From: Paenibacillus sp. FSL H8-0537
GTDB lineage: Bacteria; Bacillota; Bacilli; Paenibacillales; Paenibacillaceae
Length of the DNA stretch: 64,000 nt
Direction of reading: 5' to 3'
Assembly: GCF_038051995.1 (NCBI RefSeq)
Contig: NZ_CP150290.1
Span: forward strand, 5,384,001-5,448,000
The stretch's first letter is position 1, and each line of letters starts with the position of its first letter. Shown piece by piece: positions 34,421 through 43,365 of the stretch. The notes under the pieces were generated by a model. The model did not search any database. It saw only the letters and a list, made by a program, of their open reading frames with translations, and was not told the origin of the DNA. The position numbers were made by a program, and so were the translations under genes.

Positions 34421-36361
34421 ATGGACAACAGCAAGCAGTCACAAGGACATATCGCGCGAAGTGCACATAAGAAACAGGGAAACAAAACGTACAGGGCTGG
34501 GCTTGACGGAATCAGAGCAATCGCTGTAATTGCGGTTATTGTGTACCATCTTCATCCCGGATGGATGCTGGGCGGACTGCTCGGTGTAGGCATCTTTTTT
34601 GTCCTATCCGGCTATTTGATTACAAGTATATTAATGCATGAGCTTGAACGACATGGAAAAATAGATTTGAAAGCTTTTTGGATTCGTCGGGCAAAAAGAT
34701 TGCTTCCCGGCATGCTGTTTATGATTGCGGTCACCGGGGCAGCGACCCTGCTGTTTGCCTATCCGCATTGGTCTCCCTTTTTAACCGACTTACCGGGCGT
34801 GCTGCTCTATGTGAGCAATTGGTGGCTCATTTTACATAATGTTTCTTATTTCGAAAGCTTTGGCCCCGCCTCGCCGCTCGGCCATTTATGGTCACTTGCT
34901 GTAGAAGAACAGTTTTATTTGGCGTGGCCGCTTATGCTCTTAGTAGGTCTGCGTTTTTTGAAACGGCGCCGTGCGCTGCTGCTGGGCATACTTGCGCTGG
35001 CTGTGCTTTCGGCCGCTGCTATGGCATGGCTTTATCAGCCTGACAGTGATCCGAGCCGTGTTTATTATGGAACAGATACGCGCATGTTCGGCCTGCTCAT
35101 CGGGGCAGCGCTCGCTCTTATATGGCCGTTTCATAAGCTCAAACCACGCGTTTCCAATGAAGCGAAGCTTACGCTTGATATAATCGGCGGAATGGCGCTG
35201 CTTATGTCGCTGCTTGCTTTTTGGTATACGAATGAGTATCAGCCCTTCTTATACCTAGGAGGCATGCTGCTGCTGTCCTTTGTATCGATGCTGCTCATTA
35301 TGACAGCGGCGCATCCAGCCAGCCGAATCGGTCGTTTATTATCGATTCCGCCGCTTCGTTTTATCGGCGTTCGTTCTTATGGACTGTATTTGTGGCATTA
35401 TCCGGTCATTATTTTGACGAGTCCGGCTGTGGACACGGGTGAAATTTCGATGATGCGCCTAAGTTTGCAGCTTGTGTTGATGCTTGTGCTTGCCACCGTA
35501 TCCTATAAATATGTTGAACAGCCCCTACGTCACGGAAGCATTAGAAAGCTGTGCAGGCAATTCCCCGCCTGGATGGCCGCCCATTCCTATCGAAGAGCCT
35601 TTACCGCCTTTTTCATCGTGTGCTTATTCGTCACGTTTTCGTTTGCGCTGCGAATGGATTGGTTAGAATCGATCTGGGGCAATAAGCCGCTCACACATGT
35701 GCAGGCGTCGGGTAATTACGCCGCTGGAGATGCCGAAGCTCCAGGGACGGAGCCCGGTGTTGAAGGAAGCTCTGGTACTGGGACGGGAGCAGAATCAGCC
35801 GCACCAGAGCAGACGCCGAGTCCGTTAGTGAAACCGACCGAGTCGGGTGGAGATGGGGGCGAGAGGGCGCCGGAGCATGTAGAAGAGCAGCCTTCTCATT
35901 CTGAAACAAAAATTACCGCAATTGGAGATTCGGTCATGCTCGACATTCAGAGCGAGCTGGAAAAGCTCGTTCCCAGCATAGCGGTAGACGGTCAAATCGG
36001 CAGGCAAATGTCTGAGGCTCCACCTATTCTTGAACAGCTTCAGCAGCAAGGCACACTTGGCGACACCGTTATTATTGAGCTCGGAACGAACGGCGCTTTT
36101 GCAAGCAAGCAGCTTTCGCGAATTTCTGATCTGCTTAAGAATAATAAAAAAATTATATTGGTGAACACGAGGGTCCCTCGGCCGTGGGAGCAAATCGTCA
36201 ACGATGCTCTAGCCAAAGCCGCCAGAGCGGGCAAAAATATGGTTCTCGTTGACTGGCACACGGCCAGCTCTGGCAAAGACGACTATTTTTCACAAGATGG
36301 TGTCCATCTGACGGCTAAAGGAGCGAAAGCGCTGGCGGCACTGATTGCCCGGGCTATTTAA
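34421..36361 (+). CDS. OatA-like O-acetyltransferase (acyltransferase-3 plus SGNH domain)
   Basis: Membrane enzyme predicted to O-acetylate peptidoglycan or another surface polymer, conferring lysozyme resistance. About 646 residues; ATG at 34421 has AAGAGG upstream, whereas the earlier ATG at 34379 has none. N-terminal acyltransferase-3 domain with about ten helices: YRAGLDGIRAIAVIAVIVYH (catalytic-type His), GIFFVLSGYLIT, SLAVEEQFYLAWPL. A Pro/Glu/Gly-rich linker (about 440-505) leads to an extracellular SGNH domain: AIGDSVMLDI (Ser), DTVIIELGTNGAF (Asn block), and QDGVHLTAKGAK (Asp/His). This is the OatA architecture. Confidence 0.92.
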   Translation: MDNSKQSQGHIARSAHKKQGNKTYRAGLDGIRAIAVIAVIVYHLHPGWMLGGLLGVGIFFVLSGYLITSILMHELERHGKIDLKAFWIRRAKRLLPGMLFMIAVTGAATLLFAYPHWSPFLTDLPGVLLYVSNWWLILHNVSYFESFGPASPLGHLWSLAVEEQFYLAWPLMLLVGLRFLKRRRALLLGILALAVLSAAAMAWLYQPDSDPSRVYYGTDTRMFGLLIGAALALIWPFHKLKPRVSNEAKLTLDIIGGMALLMSLLAFWYTNEYQPFLYLGGMLLLSFVSMLLIMTAAHPASRIGRLLSIPPLRFIGVRSYGLYLWHYPVIILTSPAVDTGEISMMRLSLQLVLMLVLATVSYKYVEQPLRHGSIRKLCRQFPAWMAAHSYRRAFTAFFIVCLFVTFSFALRMDWLESIWGNKPLTHVQASGNYAAGDAEAPGTEPGVEGSSGTGTGAESAAPEQTPSPLVKPTESGGDGGERAPEHVEEQPSHSETKITAIGDSVMLDIQSELEKLVPSIAVDGQIGRQMSEAPPILEQLQQQGTLGDTVIIELGTNGAFASKQLSRISDLLKNNKKIILVNTRVPRPWEQIVNDALAKAARAGKNMVLVDWHTASSGKDDYFSQDGVHLTAKGAKALAALIARAI

Positions 36362-36412
36362 AGCTTGGGTTTGCGGCACGTGCAACATTGCGCAACATCT
36401 TGCAACATCAAT

Positions 36413-36458
36413 AAACCGCTTGTCATTGTCTTTCGACATTTGACAGGCGGTTTTATGG
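36413..36458. terminator. Bidirectional terminator between oatA-like and rtcB-like genes
   Basis: AAACCGC...TGTCA pairs with TGACA..GCGGTTTT, followed by T-run; converging genes on both sides. Just before it, 36381-36408 holds short tandem repeats of a GCAACATC-type unit. Confidence 0.8.
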
Positions 36459-36481
36459 GGTTTTAGGCTATACACGGTTGA

Positions 36482-37972
36482 TTAGCCTTTAATCGTTAAA
36501 ATCGGTTCTACTTCCGCTACGACTTGGGCCATGCCGTGCTCCTCATGCGATTCAATGATGGCATTGATATCCTTGTAGGCATAGGGAGCTTCCTTCTTTA
36601 ATTCCTCCTCCCATTTCTTCAAAATATCCGGCCGCGATTTAATATCGTTGCGATTAGGATCAATCGGCGTGACCACATTAAACTTGGCAATAAACTCCCG
36701 GAATAAAGCATCGTCCACCTTGATGGAATCTCCTCGGGAAAGACTTCTGCCCGCGCCGTGGCTGGCACTGAACAGGCTCTCCCGATTGCCGAGTCCCGCA
36801 AGGATATAGCTTCTCGCACCCATCGATCCCGGGATGAATACAGGCTCCCCCGTATATTGGAAAGGCGTGTTCATCATTTGTTCTGCCGACTTCGCGGTGC
36901 ATGCCCCTTTACGGTGAATAAAGCCCGCACTGTCATCGATCGTCTCTTCCCACACAAAATTATGCGGCGCATCGTACAGCAATTGATAATCGAACGATTT
37001 CAAGCTTTGATGCAATGCTTTTTGCAGCATAAGTCCCAAAAACAAGCGATTCGCAAAAGCAAAATTAGCCGCATTGTGAAGGAGATTCCAGTAACGCTTC
37101 CATTGCAGCGCATACTGCTCAGATTGCGGCAGCACATAGATGCCATTGCTTGGATGCTTTAATGATGCTGGATAAATGTCTTTCAGCATTTCTTTTATAT
37201 TGAGGCCTGCATGATGTCCAATCGATACGGAACCCGTATGAATCATCACAACCACTTGGCCTTTCTTAATATTCCATTCGTTAGCCAAGGCATGATTGCG
37301 TATATTAACTACCTTTTGTATCTCTACAAAATGGTTCCCGCCGCCAATCGAGCCAATCTGGCTGTCATAGGAAAGCCCCGGGCTGCCTAGAAAGCTGTCG
37401 AGTCCGTCTACACCGCCAGCAATGAACGAGCCAGAGCGGTTTACTCTGGCAAGGTCTTGCTCTTGCTGATTTGCATCGTAAAAACCCCATAGACCTTCGC
37501 GGCTGCTCCCTTGCTGCGATGCCAAAACACCCGTTAAGCCTTCTTTGAAAATCGCTTCACGCTGCGACCTTGTCATCGGGATATTGCGTCCGCCTTCGAA
37601 GAAAATGTGGCGAATGTCCACTTCGATTTTTTTGAGATTGGAACGAATATCGTCCTCTTGAAGCGAAGTCGTGTACAGCCGCATGCCGCAGTTAATGTCA
37701 TTGCCTACAGCTTGGGGTATGACGAAGCCTTTTGTAAGAATCGTCGTGCCAATCGGGATACCGCTCCCTTTATGGAAGTCCGGCGTAATCGAAACCTCTT
37801 CGATCTTGGCATCCGCATTGGAAAAATAGCCGGTCTGGCGCCGCTTCAGCATTTCGACCGATTCATTCACCGTCAGGAGCTGGTCCAACTCTGCCAACGC
37901 ATTTTTTTCAAGCTTAATCTCGTCATTAATGAAAAATCGTACAGGCACATTACTGCTATTTTTAATTTCCAA
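36482..37972 (-). CDS. RtcB-family RNA ligase
   Basis: RtcB-type RNA ligase, which joins 2',3'-cyclic phosphate or 3'-phosphate RNA ends to 5'-OH ends using Mn2+ and GTP. 496 residues. Conserved metal and guanylation residues are visible: GNDINCGMRLYTT (Asp/Cys), GSIGGGNHFVEIQKV, VVMIHTGSVSIGHHAG, and SASHGAGRSLSRGD near the C-terminus with the family's catalytic His. Start is a TTG at 37972, about 9 nt after AAGGAT. It stands alone, without an RtcA or archease neighbour. Length and motifs place it among the shorter bacterial RtcB proteins, some of which are repair or damage related. Confidence 0.92.
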   Translation of the reverse strand: MEIKNSSNVPVRFFINDEIKLEKNALAELDQLLTVNESVEMLKRRQTGYFSNADAKIEEVSITPDFHKGSGIPIGTTILTKGFVIPQAVGNDINCGMRLYTTSLQEDDIRSNLKKIEVDIRHIFFEGGRNIPMTRSQREAIFKEGLTGVLASQQGSSREGLWGFYDANQQEQDLARVNRSGSFIAGGVDGLDSFLGSPGLSYDSQIGSIGGGNHFVEIQKVVNIRNHALANEWNIKKGQVVVMIHTGSVSIGHHAGLNIKEMLKDIYPASLKHPSNGIYVLPQSEQYALQWKRYWNLLHNAANFAFANRLFLGLMLQKALHQSLKSFDYQLLYDAPHNFVWEETIDDSAGFIHRKGACTAKSAEQMMNTPFQYTGEPVFIPGSMGARSYILAGLGNRESLFSASHGAGRSLSRGDSIKVDDALFREFIAKFNVVTPIDPNRNDIKSRPDILKKWEEELKKEAPYAYKDINAIIESHEEHGMAQVVAEVEPILTIKG

Positions 37973-38190
37973 TCAAGAACCATCCTTTTCTTTTGTTCGT
38001 TTATTTTTATGATTGAGCGTTTGAATGTTTTCGACAGAAATGCATAACATGGCTGCTCACCCTTTCGTTATTGATCTATTTGCTTTGCTCGATAATTGGA
38101 ATATGGGATACAGCATAATTAAAGCCGTATGATAGGTACACTTTCCATTTTAACGGTTAAAAGGTTATATCGTCCATCCTAACAAATTCC

Positions 38191-38227
38191 AAAAAAAACG
38201 ACGCGTTCCTTTTTGCAAGGAACACGC
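38191..38227 (-). terminator. Terminator after the GH5 gene
   Basis: Minus-strand stem around GTTCCTT/AAGGAAC with outer GCG/CGC pairs (38202-38227), followed by a run of eight T. Confidence 0.75.
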
Positions 38228-38256
38228 CGATTTCACCGATGCAGTCTAATGAGCAA

Positions 38257-39474
38257 TTATTGAATGCCTTGCATAATTGCATTAATAATGCCTTGCTGTG
38301 TTACGGTATTATTAGAACGATTGAACAGCGCAAATCCGTGCTGGCCATTGTAGCCGTTATCCCAGTATACAGGAACCAATTTGTATCTCTTGGCCGCGGA
38401 CGTTACGGCTTTGGCGAATGCTGCACGGTACACATTGTTTGAGGAATCATGTGCGGTTTTGTCTATTGAGCCAAATTCGCCAAGCACAGCAGGGTAGCCT
38501 TGAGTCACAAACTTATTATATACGGAATTAAACTGCGCGTTTAAGTAATCCTCCTGCCCCCAATTAGACCTTTTGGAAGGATTCGTAGCTGTGGCTCCCC
38601 ATTGCGTAATATTTCCGTTTTCCTCGCCTGCAAAATCCCAAGGGGAATAATAATGTACGGAAATCATGATCCTTTTCTCCGAGTTCGGGATTGTGGACGA
38701 TCTAAAGTTGTCCGTTGGGAGGACGAAGCCATAATTGCCAACGGTATGGTCAATATTCGTATTCCAGCCTGGTATCAGCAACCATCTGGCACTGTTATTG
38801 CCCCCGGTCTTCCGAACCGTATCCACGAAGATTTGATTATATGCATTAAGATTGGCGTAGTAGGCCGAATTTGGATTCCCGTAAGTACCGTCAAACACTT
38901 CATTCATCGATTCCAAAATAAGCCGCTCGTCATAGTTAATAAACTTGTTGGCGATTTGCTGCCAAACACGCTGGTATTTCTCCTTGATGGCAGCCTGATT
39001 TCCGCTATTGACCAGCAACCATCCACCTTGGATGGAATTAAAGCCATCGCCATGAATATTCATAACAACATATAGACCTTCATTGTAGGCAAAGTCAACG
39101 ACCGTTTTCACTCGGTCCAGCCAGGCGGTATTAATCGTATAGTTGGGAGCGCTTCCAATGTGATTCAAGTAGGAGACGGGAATGCGAATCGTCTTGAAGC
39201 CTGCTGCCTTCACCTTTTTTATCAGCGCTGCTGTAATGACCGGATTGCCCCAGGCTGTCTCGCTTGGTGTACCGTTCACCGTCGCCTCAAGCTGATTGCC
39301 CAAGTTCCATCCTGCACCCATTTCGGAAACGATTTGCGAAGCCTGCAATGACCTGAAATCCGATGTAATTGGTGTTGCTGCCGATGCCTGAGCGCTCCAT
39401 CCCGTAAAAACTATCGTAGTCAGCAAGATAAAAGCTAAACTGCAAACGCCGTATTTTCTCATTTTTGCGAGCAT
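38257..39474 (-). CDS. Secreted glycoside hydrolase family 5 endoglucanase
   Basis: Extracellular (beta/alpha)8-barrel glycosidase, 405 residues from the ATG at 39474 (GGAGG 7 nt upstream; the frame extends to 39528 without support). Signal peptide ends near WSAQASA. GH5 features: MGAGWNLGNQLEA, FKTIRIPVSYLNHIG, ESMNEVFDGTYG with the acid/base Glu near 192, SVHYYSPWDF, and AVLGEFGSID with the nucleophile Glu near 333. The motif set resembles subfamily GH5_4-like endoglucanases or xyloglucanases. No carbohydrate-binding or SLH module. Substrate most likely beta-1,4-glucan or xyloglucan; exact specificity not readable. Confidence 0.92.
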   Translation of the reverse strand: MLAKMRKYGVCSLAFILLTTIVFTGWSAQASAATPITSDFRSLQASQIVSEMGAGWNLGNQLEATVNGTPSETAWGNPVITAALIKKVKAAGFKTIRIPVSYLNHIGSAPNYTINTAWLDRVKTVVDFAYNEGLYVVMNIHGDGFNSIQGGWLLVNSGNQAAIKEKYQRVWQQIANKFINYDERLILESMNEVFDGTYGNPNSAYYANLNAYNQIFVDTVRKTGGNNSARWLLIPGWNTNIDHTVGNYGFVLPTDNFRSSTIPNSEKRIMISVHYYSPWDFAGEENGNITQWGATATNPSKRSNWGQEDYLNAQFNSVYNKFVTQGYPAVLGEFGSIDKTAHDSSNNVYRAAFAKAVTSAAKRYKLVPVYWDNGYNGQHGFALFNRSNNTVTQQGIINAIMQGIQ

Positions 39475-39655
39475 GTCTAAACCTCCGCTAAGGTTATTTG
39501 GTCGTGCAACAAACAGAACAGTTACCATGATTACTCATAGTCAACGATACAAGAATCCCCCGCCTCCCTTCTTCACCAATCTAGCTTGCGTTGTAATCAA
39601 GGATCGACATTTGCAAGCATAATCAACTAAAGGACTCAACTGTATCCCCTTCAAC

Positions 39656-39685
39656 ACAATAACATATTATTGGAAAATAAGGCAA
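39656..39685 (-). promoter_or_regulatory. Candidate promoter of the GH5 gene
   Basis: Minus-strand TTGCCT (39680-39685), 18-bp spacer, TATTGT (39656-39661). It would give a leader of about 175 nt. The rest of the 39475-39750 interval shows no gene. Confidence 0.4.
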
Positions 39686-39753
39686 TATATTCACAATCAA
39701 TTTAATGGCATATGCGACTCGTGATAACGCAAGTAAAGTCCTCAAATAAACCA

Positions 39754-39793
39754 AAAAGCAGAAACCCCTGTATGACTAGGACCTTCTGCTTTT
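39754..39793. terminator. Hairpin terminator at the start of the AT-rich island
   Basis: AAAAGCAGAA pairs with TTCTGCTTTT; on the minus strand it follows the small ORF at 39843 and is trailed by a T-rich stretch. Confidence 0.7.
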
Positions 39794-39842
39794 GAATATA
39801 TTATTTTGATTAAATCTGGTAGACGCATAAAACTACCCTTAA

Positions 39843-39953
39843 TCAAGAATATTGGCTCTTCTTCAATATAGTTGTTAAAGCATTCCCAAAAGCTAGTAAG
39901 GCTTGTTTTTCAATATCATATTTAATTGCCCATTGTTTTAAAGCGTTGATCAA
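39843..39953 (-). CDS. Possible 36-residue small protein or gene remnant
   Basis: Protein-like minus-strand frame starting at a TTG at 39953, 6 nt after GAGGTAGGG, encoding INALKQWAIKYDIEKQALLA and FGNALTTILKKSQYS. The frame is also open further upstream to just inside the preceding gene's end, so it may instead be the tail of a decayed gene. Not recognised. Confidence 0.3.
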   Translation of the reverse strand: MINALKQWAIKYDIEKQALLAFGNALTTILKKSQYS

Positions 39954-39981
39954 TAGTGTCCCTACCTCATCTACATATAAA

Positions 39982-40356
39982 TTATTGCTTCATCGTTAGA
40001 CGGTTTAATAACGCTTCTCCAGCGGACTGAAACACTCTATTTTTCTCCAAAAATTGTTCCACTTCGGATAAAGCTGCTGGTCTATAACCCGGGCCACCAC
40101 AACCACAAGAGTGATAAGTAAATCCATTACGATATAAAATCTCTACTTTCATCCATTGCTTAATATCGTCTTTTTTAGGAGCTTGAAAGTCATGCCCCAT
40201 ATCCTTCATGATTTCACTGCATTGCGGACATTTATAATCCCTATTCCCTATTTCGGCTTTGCTTAGTTCTTGATCCGATGTTTGCTTGAATACTTTTCTA
40301 CAGCTGAAACAAGCATAGATATCTTTATATGGTCCATACATGGCGTACCTGCACAT
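39982..40356 (-). CDS. Small zinc-ribbon-like protein of unknown function
   Basis: 124 residues, start ATG at 40356 with AAGGAG 6 nt upstream. It carries two Cys pairs, ACFSCRKVF and KCPQCSEIM, spaced like a zinc ribbon, plus a third HSCGCGGPGY. The opening MCRYAMYGPYKDIYACF is typical of a small conserved bacterial family without a known role. It belongs to the AT-rich island of small minus-strand genes. Confidence 0.8.
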   Translation of the reverse strand: MCRYAMYGPYKDIYACFSCRKVFKQTSDQELSKAEIGNRDYKCPQCSEIMKDMGHDFQAPKKDDIKQWMKVEILYRNGFTYHSCGCGGPGYRPAALSEVEQFLEKNRVFQSAGEALLNRLTMKQ

Positions 40357-40471
40357 AGCGATCTCCTTCCTACGAGTATATCAAAACAATCGATTCTGGT
40401 ATGATTATCTCATCAAAACCTCATCTTAATCCTGCTTGATAGCTGATGTGTGGATCGAAATGGATCAGCTA

Positions 40472-40909
40472 TCAGTAATTCTTACGTATCTTGTTTACAC
40501 TAATTAATTCGATAGGTGCGCTATTGTCACCCCATTTTGCAGTTTGTATCCATATACCGGGTACATCAGGTATAAACAAACCGCAGTCATTATCATCTTC
40601 ATCTAGTTGATATAATAATTGTTCCTTATATTCTATTAAAATTGATCCTATTCCAATTAACCCTTTGTATTTTCCTTTATAACCTGATGAAACTGTAATC
40701 TGAATAAGTATTTCTGTTGAAAAATCAAAGAAAAATGACATTCCCTTGATATCAACTACATGAGTAAACGTATTACTTCTGCTTTTCTTTAAGGTATATT
40801 CAACATCTATCTCTTTCAAAAGTTCATTTAGTTTAATACCAAGACGATACTTACCAATACTTATACTTGGTATAATCTCACCATAAAGATAAGAATTCAT
40901 TTCACACAT
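40472..40909 (-). CDS. Hypothetical protein (immunity-protein-like size and context)
   Basis: Not recognised. 145 residues, soluble, acidic C-terminal half (LYQLDEDDNDCGLFIPDVPG) and a central strand-rich region FTHVVDIKGMSFFFDF. Its first residues MCEMNSYLYGE allow starts at 40909 or 40900. Single-gene unit with AT-rich codon use. Size and composition resemble immunity proteins of polymorphic toxin systems, but no toxin gene is adjacent. Confidence 0.6.
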   Translation of the reverse strand: MCEMNSYLYGEIIPSISIGKYRLGIKLNELLKEIDVEYTLKKSRSNTFTHVVDIKGMSFFFDFSTEILIQITVSSGYKGKYKGLIGIGSILIEYKEQLLYQLDEDDNDCGLFIPDVPGIWIQTAKWGDNSAPIELISVNKIRKNY

Positions 40910-41072
40910 TCTTTCTGAAACCTGTGAAAGATGCCTTCTAATTAAATGTCCGCTAAATACCTCGGCACACCAAGTGGTTGATGCCGCGCAACATGGATAT
41001 AGTATTTTACGACGGAAATCCTTATTAGAACTAACCTTTACTATTCATTTATATTTGCTTGTAGCTTTCATA

Positions 41073-41519
41073 TTATTGAATTCCTGCAGTCCCAAAAGTA
41101 TCATTAATGACGTTCTCATAGTTATCCCACTTGAAGTAATAAGGCACTAGTTGAATACGTTGATTGTCCGGCTCTTTCCTGAAGTCTCTCCATATAACAA
41201 TATCATCTTCCCTTTCGATTCTAACGGAGATAAAGCCACATTCTTCATCCCCGCACCAAGGGCAGACTAGTATGGGGTATCTAGAATACATATATTCATG
41301 TTGTTTTTTCAATAGAAAATAATCAATCAATTGTCTTTGATTCTCTTCGCTACCCCACCCTAGAGCTGGAACCCTATCATGCTTTTTGAGCATTTGATAA
41401 ATCGATCTGCCATCAATAATGAAATCAGCGAATTTCGTGTTTTTATTTCCATCCTGATCAGGATCATATTCATCAAAGCGACTTGATGGTCTCGTTTGCA
41501 GGTCATTTATTGTTTTCAT
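41073..41519 (-). CDS. Hypothetical protein with CPWCG motif
   Basis: 148 residues, ATG at 41519 behind AAGGAG. Contains ILVCPWCGDEECGFISVRI and DIVIWRDF, and the opening half FADFIIDGRSIYQML. The arrangement 'I-L-x-C-P-x-C...C-x-x-x-x-V/I ... V-x-W' recurs in the protein at 61730-62191 (ILMCPDDCDFYCTLIVAEV, EVIWNRIG), so both seem to belong to one uncharacterised family. Function unknown. Confidence 0.7.
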   Translation of the reverse strand: MKTINDLQTRPSSRFDEYDPDQDGNKNTKFADFIIDGRSIYQMLKKHDRVPALGWGSEENQRQLIDYFLLKKQHEYMYSRYPILVCPWCGDEECGFISVRIEREDDIVIWRDFRKEPDNQRIQLVPYYFKWDNYENVINDTFGTAGIQ

Positions 41520-41550
41520 ACTTTCTCCTTGTTACTTGCAAAGATTTCCC

Positions 41551-42006
41551 CTAACGTTCTTCGATCCATATTTTTAATTGTTGATTTCGTTGCTCTAAAA
41601 ACTTTTTCATATATTTCTTAAGTATAAGTCTTTCAACTGCTTTTCCAAGCAATCCAAATGGGGCTTCAAAATGCAGCGTATCCGTCATTATAGTCGTATC
41701 CCCTAGTTGTTTGAATTCGTGCACATGCCTTAAGCTTTTAAACGCTCCCTTTTGCATGTCATCGACAAATAAAAAAGGCTCCTGATATTCCGTCATTTTC
41801 GAGCTCAGCCTTTGCCTTATTAAAAAATGAGTGGCTTCAAAAGTTACGGTTTGACCTAATCCGATCGGTCCTGAGGCAGCTCCCATGATGGCTTTTTCTT
41901 TTGTGTGTTTCCAGACTGTTTTTGTGTGTACGTCTATATCTCTTGCTAAGTCAAAACAAACCTGAATAGGTGCAGAGATCTCAATATGAGTCTTAACCGT
42001 AATCAA
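41551..42006 (-). CDS. SRPBCC family protein (paralogue of 31874-32350)
   Basis: Helix-grip ligand-binding fold of 151 residues. Start is a TTG at 42006 after a GGGGGG ribosome site. QVCFDLARDIDVHTKT, HVHEFKQLGDTTIMTDTLHF and PFGLLGKAVERLILKKYMKK match motif for motif the paralogue 10 kb away, yet codon use here is AT-rich. It is followed within 35 nt by the CPWCG-motif gene and preceded at 12 nt by the VOC gene. Function unknown. Confidence 0.82.
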   Translation of the reverse strand: MITVKTHIEISAPIQVCFDLARDIDVHTKTVWKHTKEKAIMGAASGPIGLGQTVTFEATHFLIRQRLSSKMTEYQEPFLFVDDMQKGAFKSLRHVHEFKQLGDTTIMTDTLHFEAPFGLLGKAVERLILKKYMKKFLEQRNQQLKIWIEER

Positions 42007-42018
42007 ATGATTCCCCCC

Positions 42019-42399
42019 TTACTGTTTATTCCCAACAGCAATCCATCTTCTATCTATATCTTCAAATACAAATTCCTTGTTGCTATAGTCCGTCGTTGAC
42101 AAAGGTCGCACGATCGTAACTCCTAATTTCCTAAACTCATTCTCCATTTCCTCCTGGTTATTTGTTATAAAATAAGCATCATATCCATAACCATGAATTT
42201 CTCGATTAGGTGCGATAACTTCTTTAGTCGATTTTGTTAAAACGATCTCTATTTGATCCCTATATAAACAAATATGTGGTTCCTCTGAATCAAGATAATG
42301 AACGGCTCTAAATCCAAGCAATTCATAAAAGGCTGCTGTCTTGTTCATATCAGAGCTTGGAAAAATTTGAAGACAGTGCGTAAAGCCCTTAGTCGACAT
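42019..42399 (-). CDS. VOC (glyoxalase-like) family protein
   Basis: 126 residues, one complete vicinal-oxygen-chelate unit: IFPSSDMNKTAAFYELLGFR, AVHYLDSEEPHICLYRDQIE, and RPLSTTDYSNKEFVFEDIDR with WIAVG at the end, the beta-alpha-beta-beta-beta repeats of glyoxalase/bleomycin-resistance proteins. ATG at 42399 follows AAGGGATG. Metal ligands cannot be fixed with certainty, so enzyme, resistance or binding roles all remain possible. Confidence 0.82.
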   Translation of the reverse strand: MSTKGFTHCLQIFPSSDMNKTAAFYELLGFRAVHYLDSEEPHICLYRDQIEIVLTKSTKEVIAPNREIHGYGYDAYFITNNQEEMENEFRKLGVTIVRPLSTTDYSNKEFVFEDIDRRWIAVGNKQ

Positions 42400-42501
42400 C
42401 TATTTTCATCCCTTTTTATGTGCAATCTTAATTACGTACTACAAGAATTAATAATGACTCAGAAAATAAATATGCTTAAAGTAATCGCCTTCTTCGAACT
42501 A

Positions 42502-43014
42502 CTACAACCATTCTTTGAATTCACGGAACTTCCAATTGTCTACTGCTATTGACTCTTCATATTTCTGTACTATTTTTTTTGCTTCTTCAATAAGCTGTTT
42601 CCCTTTTATTATAGTTCCTTCTTGATGATCTTTAATTTTCCCATTTTGTCTATTTGCAATCACTGCAGCGGAATACCAAGCTAAGCGCATTTCAAAACTG
42701 TCATTTGAACTTACTGAGATAATAAGCGCCTTATTAATTTCTTTTTTTGTGTTCATTATTTTATCAATCCAAGAAATTTTCGATACTTGATCATGAACGG
42801 ATAACTCGAACCCAGAAAGTAAATATATGCTATTTAATGAGTCCTTCAGACAATCCGTCACAAGTACCTTAAAAGGTAAGAACCCATTGTGATCTTTGAA
42901 AGAAAATTCTGGGTGAATCTCGATTTTTGTATTTAGCTTTTCCATGTCTTTGATCCAATCATTAATATTAATCTCTTGTATATTGGGAACCAATACAGTT
43001 AAATCATAACTCAT
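42502..43014 (-). CDS. Hypothetical protein
   Basis: Not recognised. 170 residues opening MSYDLTVLVPNIQEININDW, with a strand-rich N-terminal half (EIHPEFSFKDHNGFLPFKV) and a helical, charged C-terminus. Seen also: SSNDSFEMRLAWYSAAVIAN. Its start codon lies 11 bp inside the end of the upstream DinB-like fragment, which it appears to have truncated. Confidence 0.65.
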   Translation of the reverse strand: MSYDLTVLVPNIQEININDWIKDMEKLNTKIEIHPEFSFKDHNGFLPFKVLVTDCLKDSLNSIYLLSGFELSVHDQVSKISWIDKIMNTKKEINKALIISVSSNDSFEMRLAWYSAAVIANRQNGKIKDHQEGTIIKGKQLIEEAKKIVQKYEESIAVDNWKFREFKEWL

Positions 43015-43258
43015 AATTAGTCATCTCAAGCCGATCGACTTTTAAAGATTGTTCTTTAGCCTTTTTATTACCTTTACGAATCAGAATTAATAAATAATGA
43101 TTGGTCAAAGTGACATGTCCAAGTATCTGCTCAATACTCCATCCTAATTTAGGTCTATAGTTAATTAGTTCTGGGCTTATATTAAACCATACAGAGTAAT
43201 CATTCAGCGTTTGTGAAAGTTCTTGGTCAATGAACTTAATTGTTTGTTTTACAGTCAT
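43004..43258 (-). pseudogene. Truncated DinB-family gene
   Basis: 84 residues from the ATG at 43258. KLGWSIEQILGHVTLTNHYL followed by LILIRKGNKKAKE is the N-terminal half of a DinB-family protein, including the first metal-binding histidine (HVTLTNH). The usual C-terminal half with the HxxxH histidines is absent: the frame stops at 43004, inside the next gene. Likely broken by a deletion or recombination that joined it to the downstream ORF. Confidence 0.65.
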
Positions 43259-43365
43259 TGTTCTTCTCGCCTTCGAGTAATTTAAGATTACCTTGTTGTA
43301 TCCACGAACTCCGTACAAAGCCCACAGCGTAGATCCTTCATTTGGTAAAGCACAAATCTTCTTCG

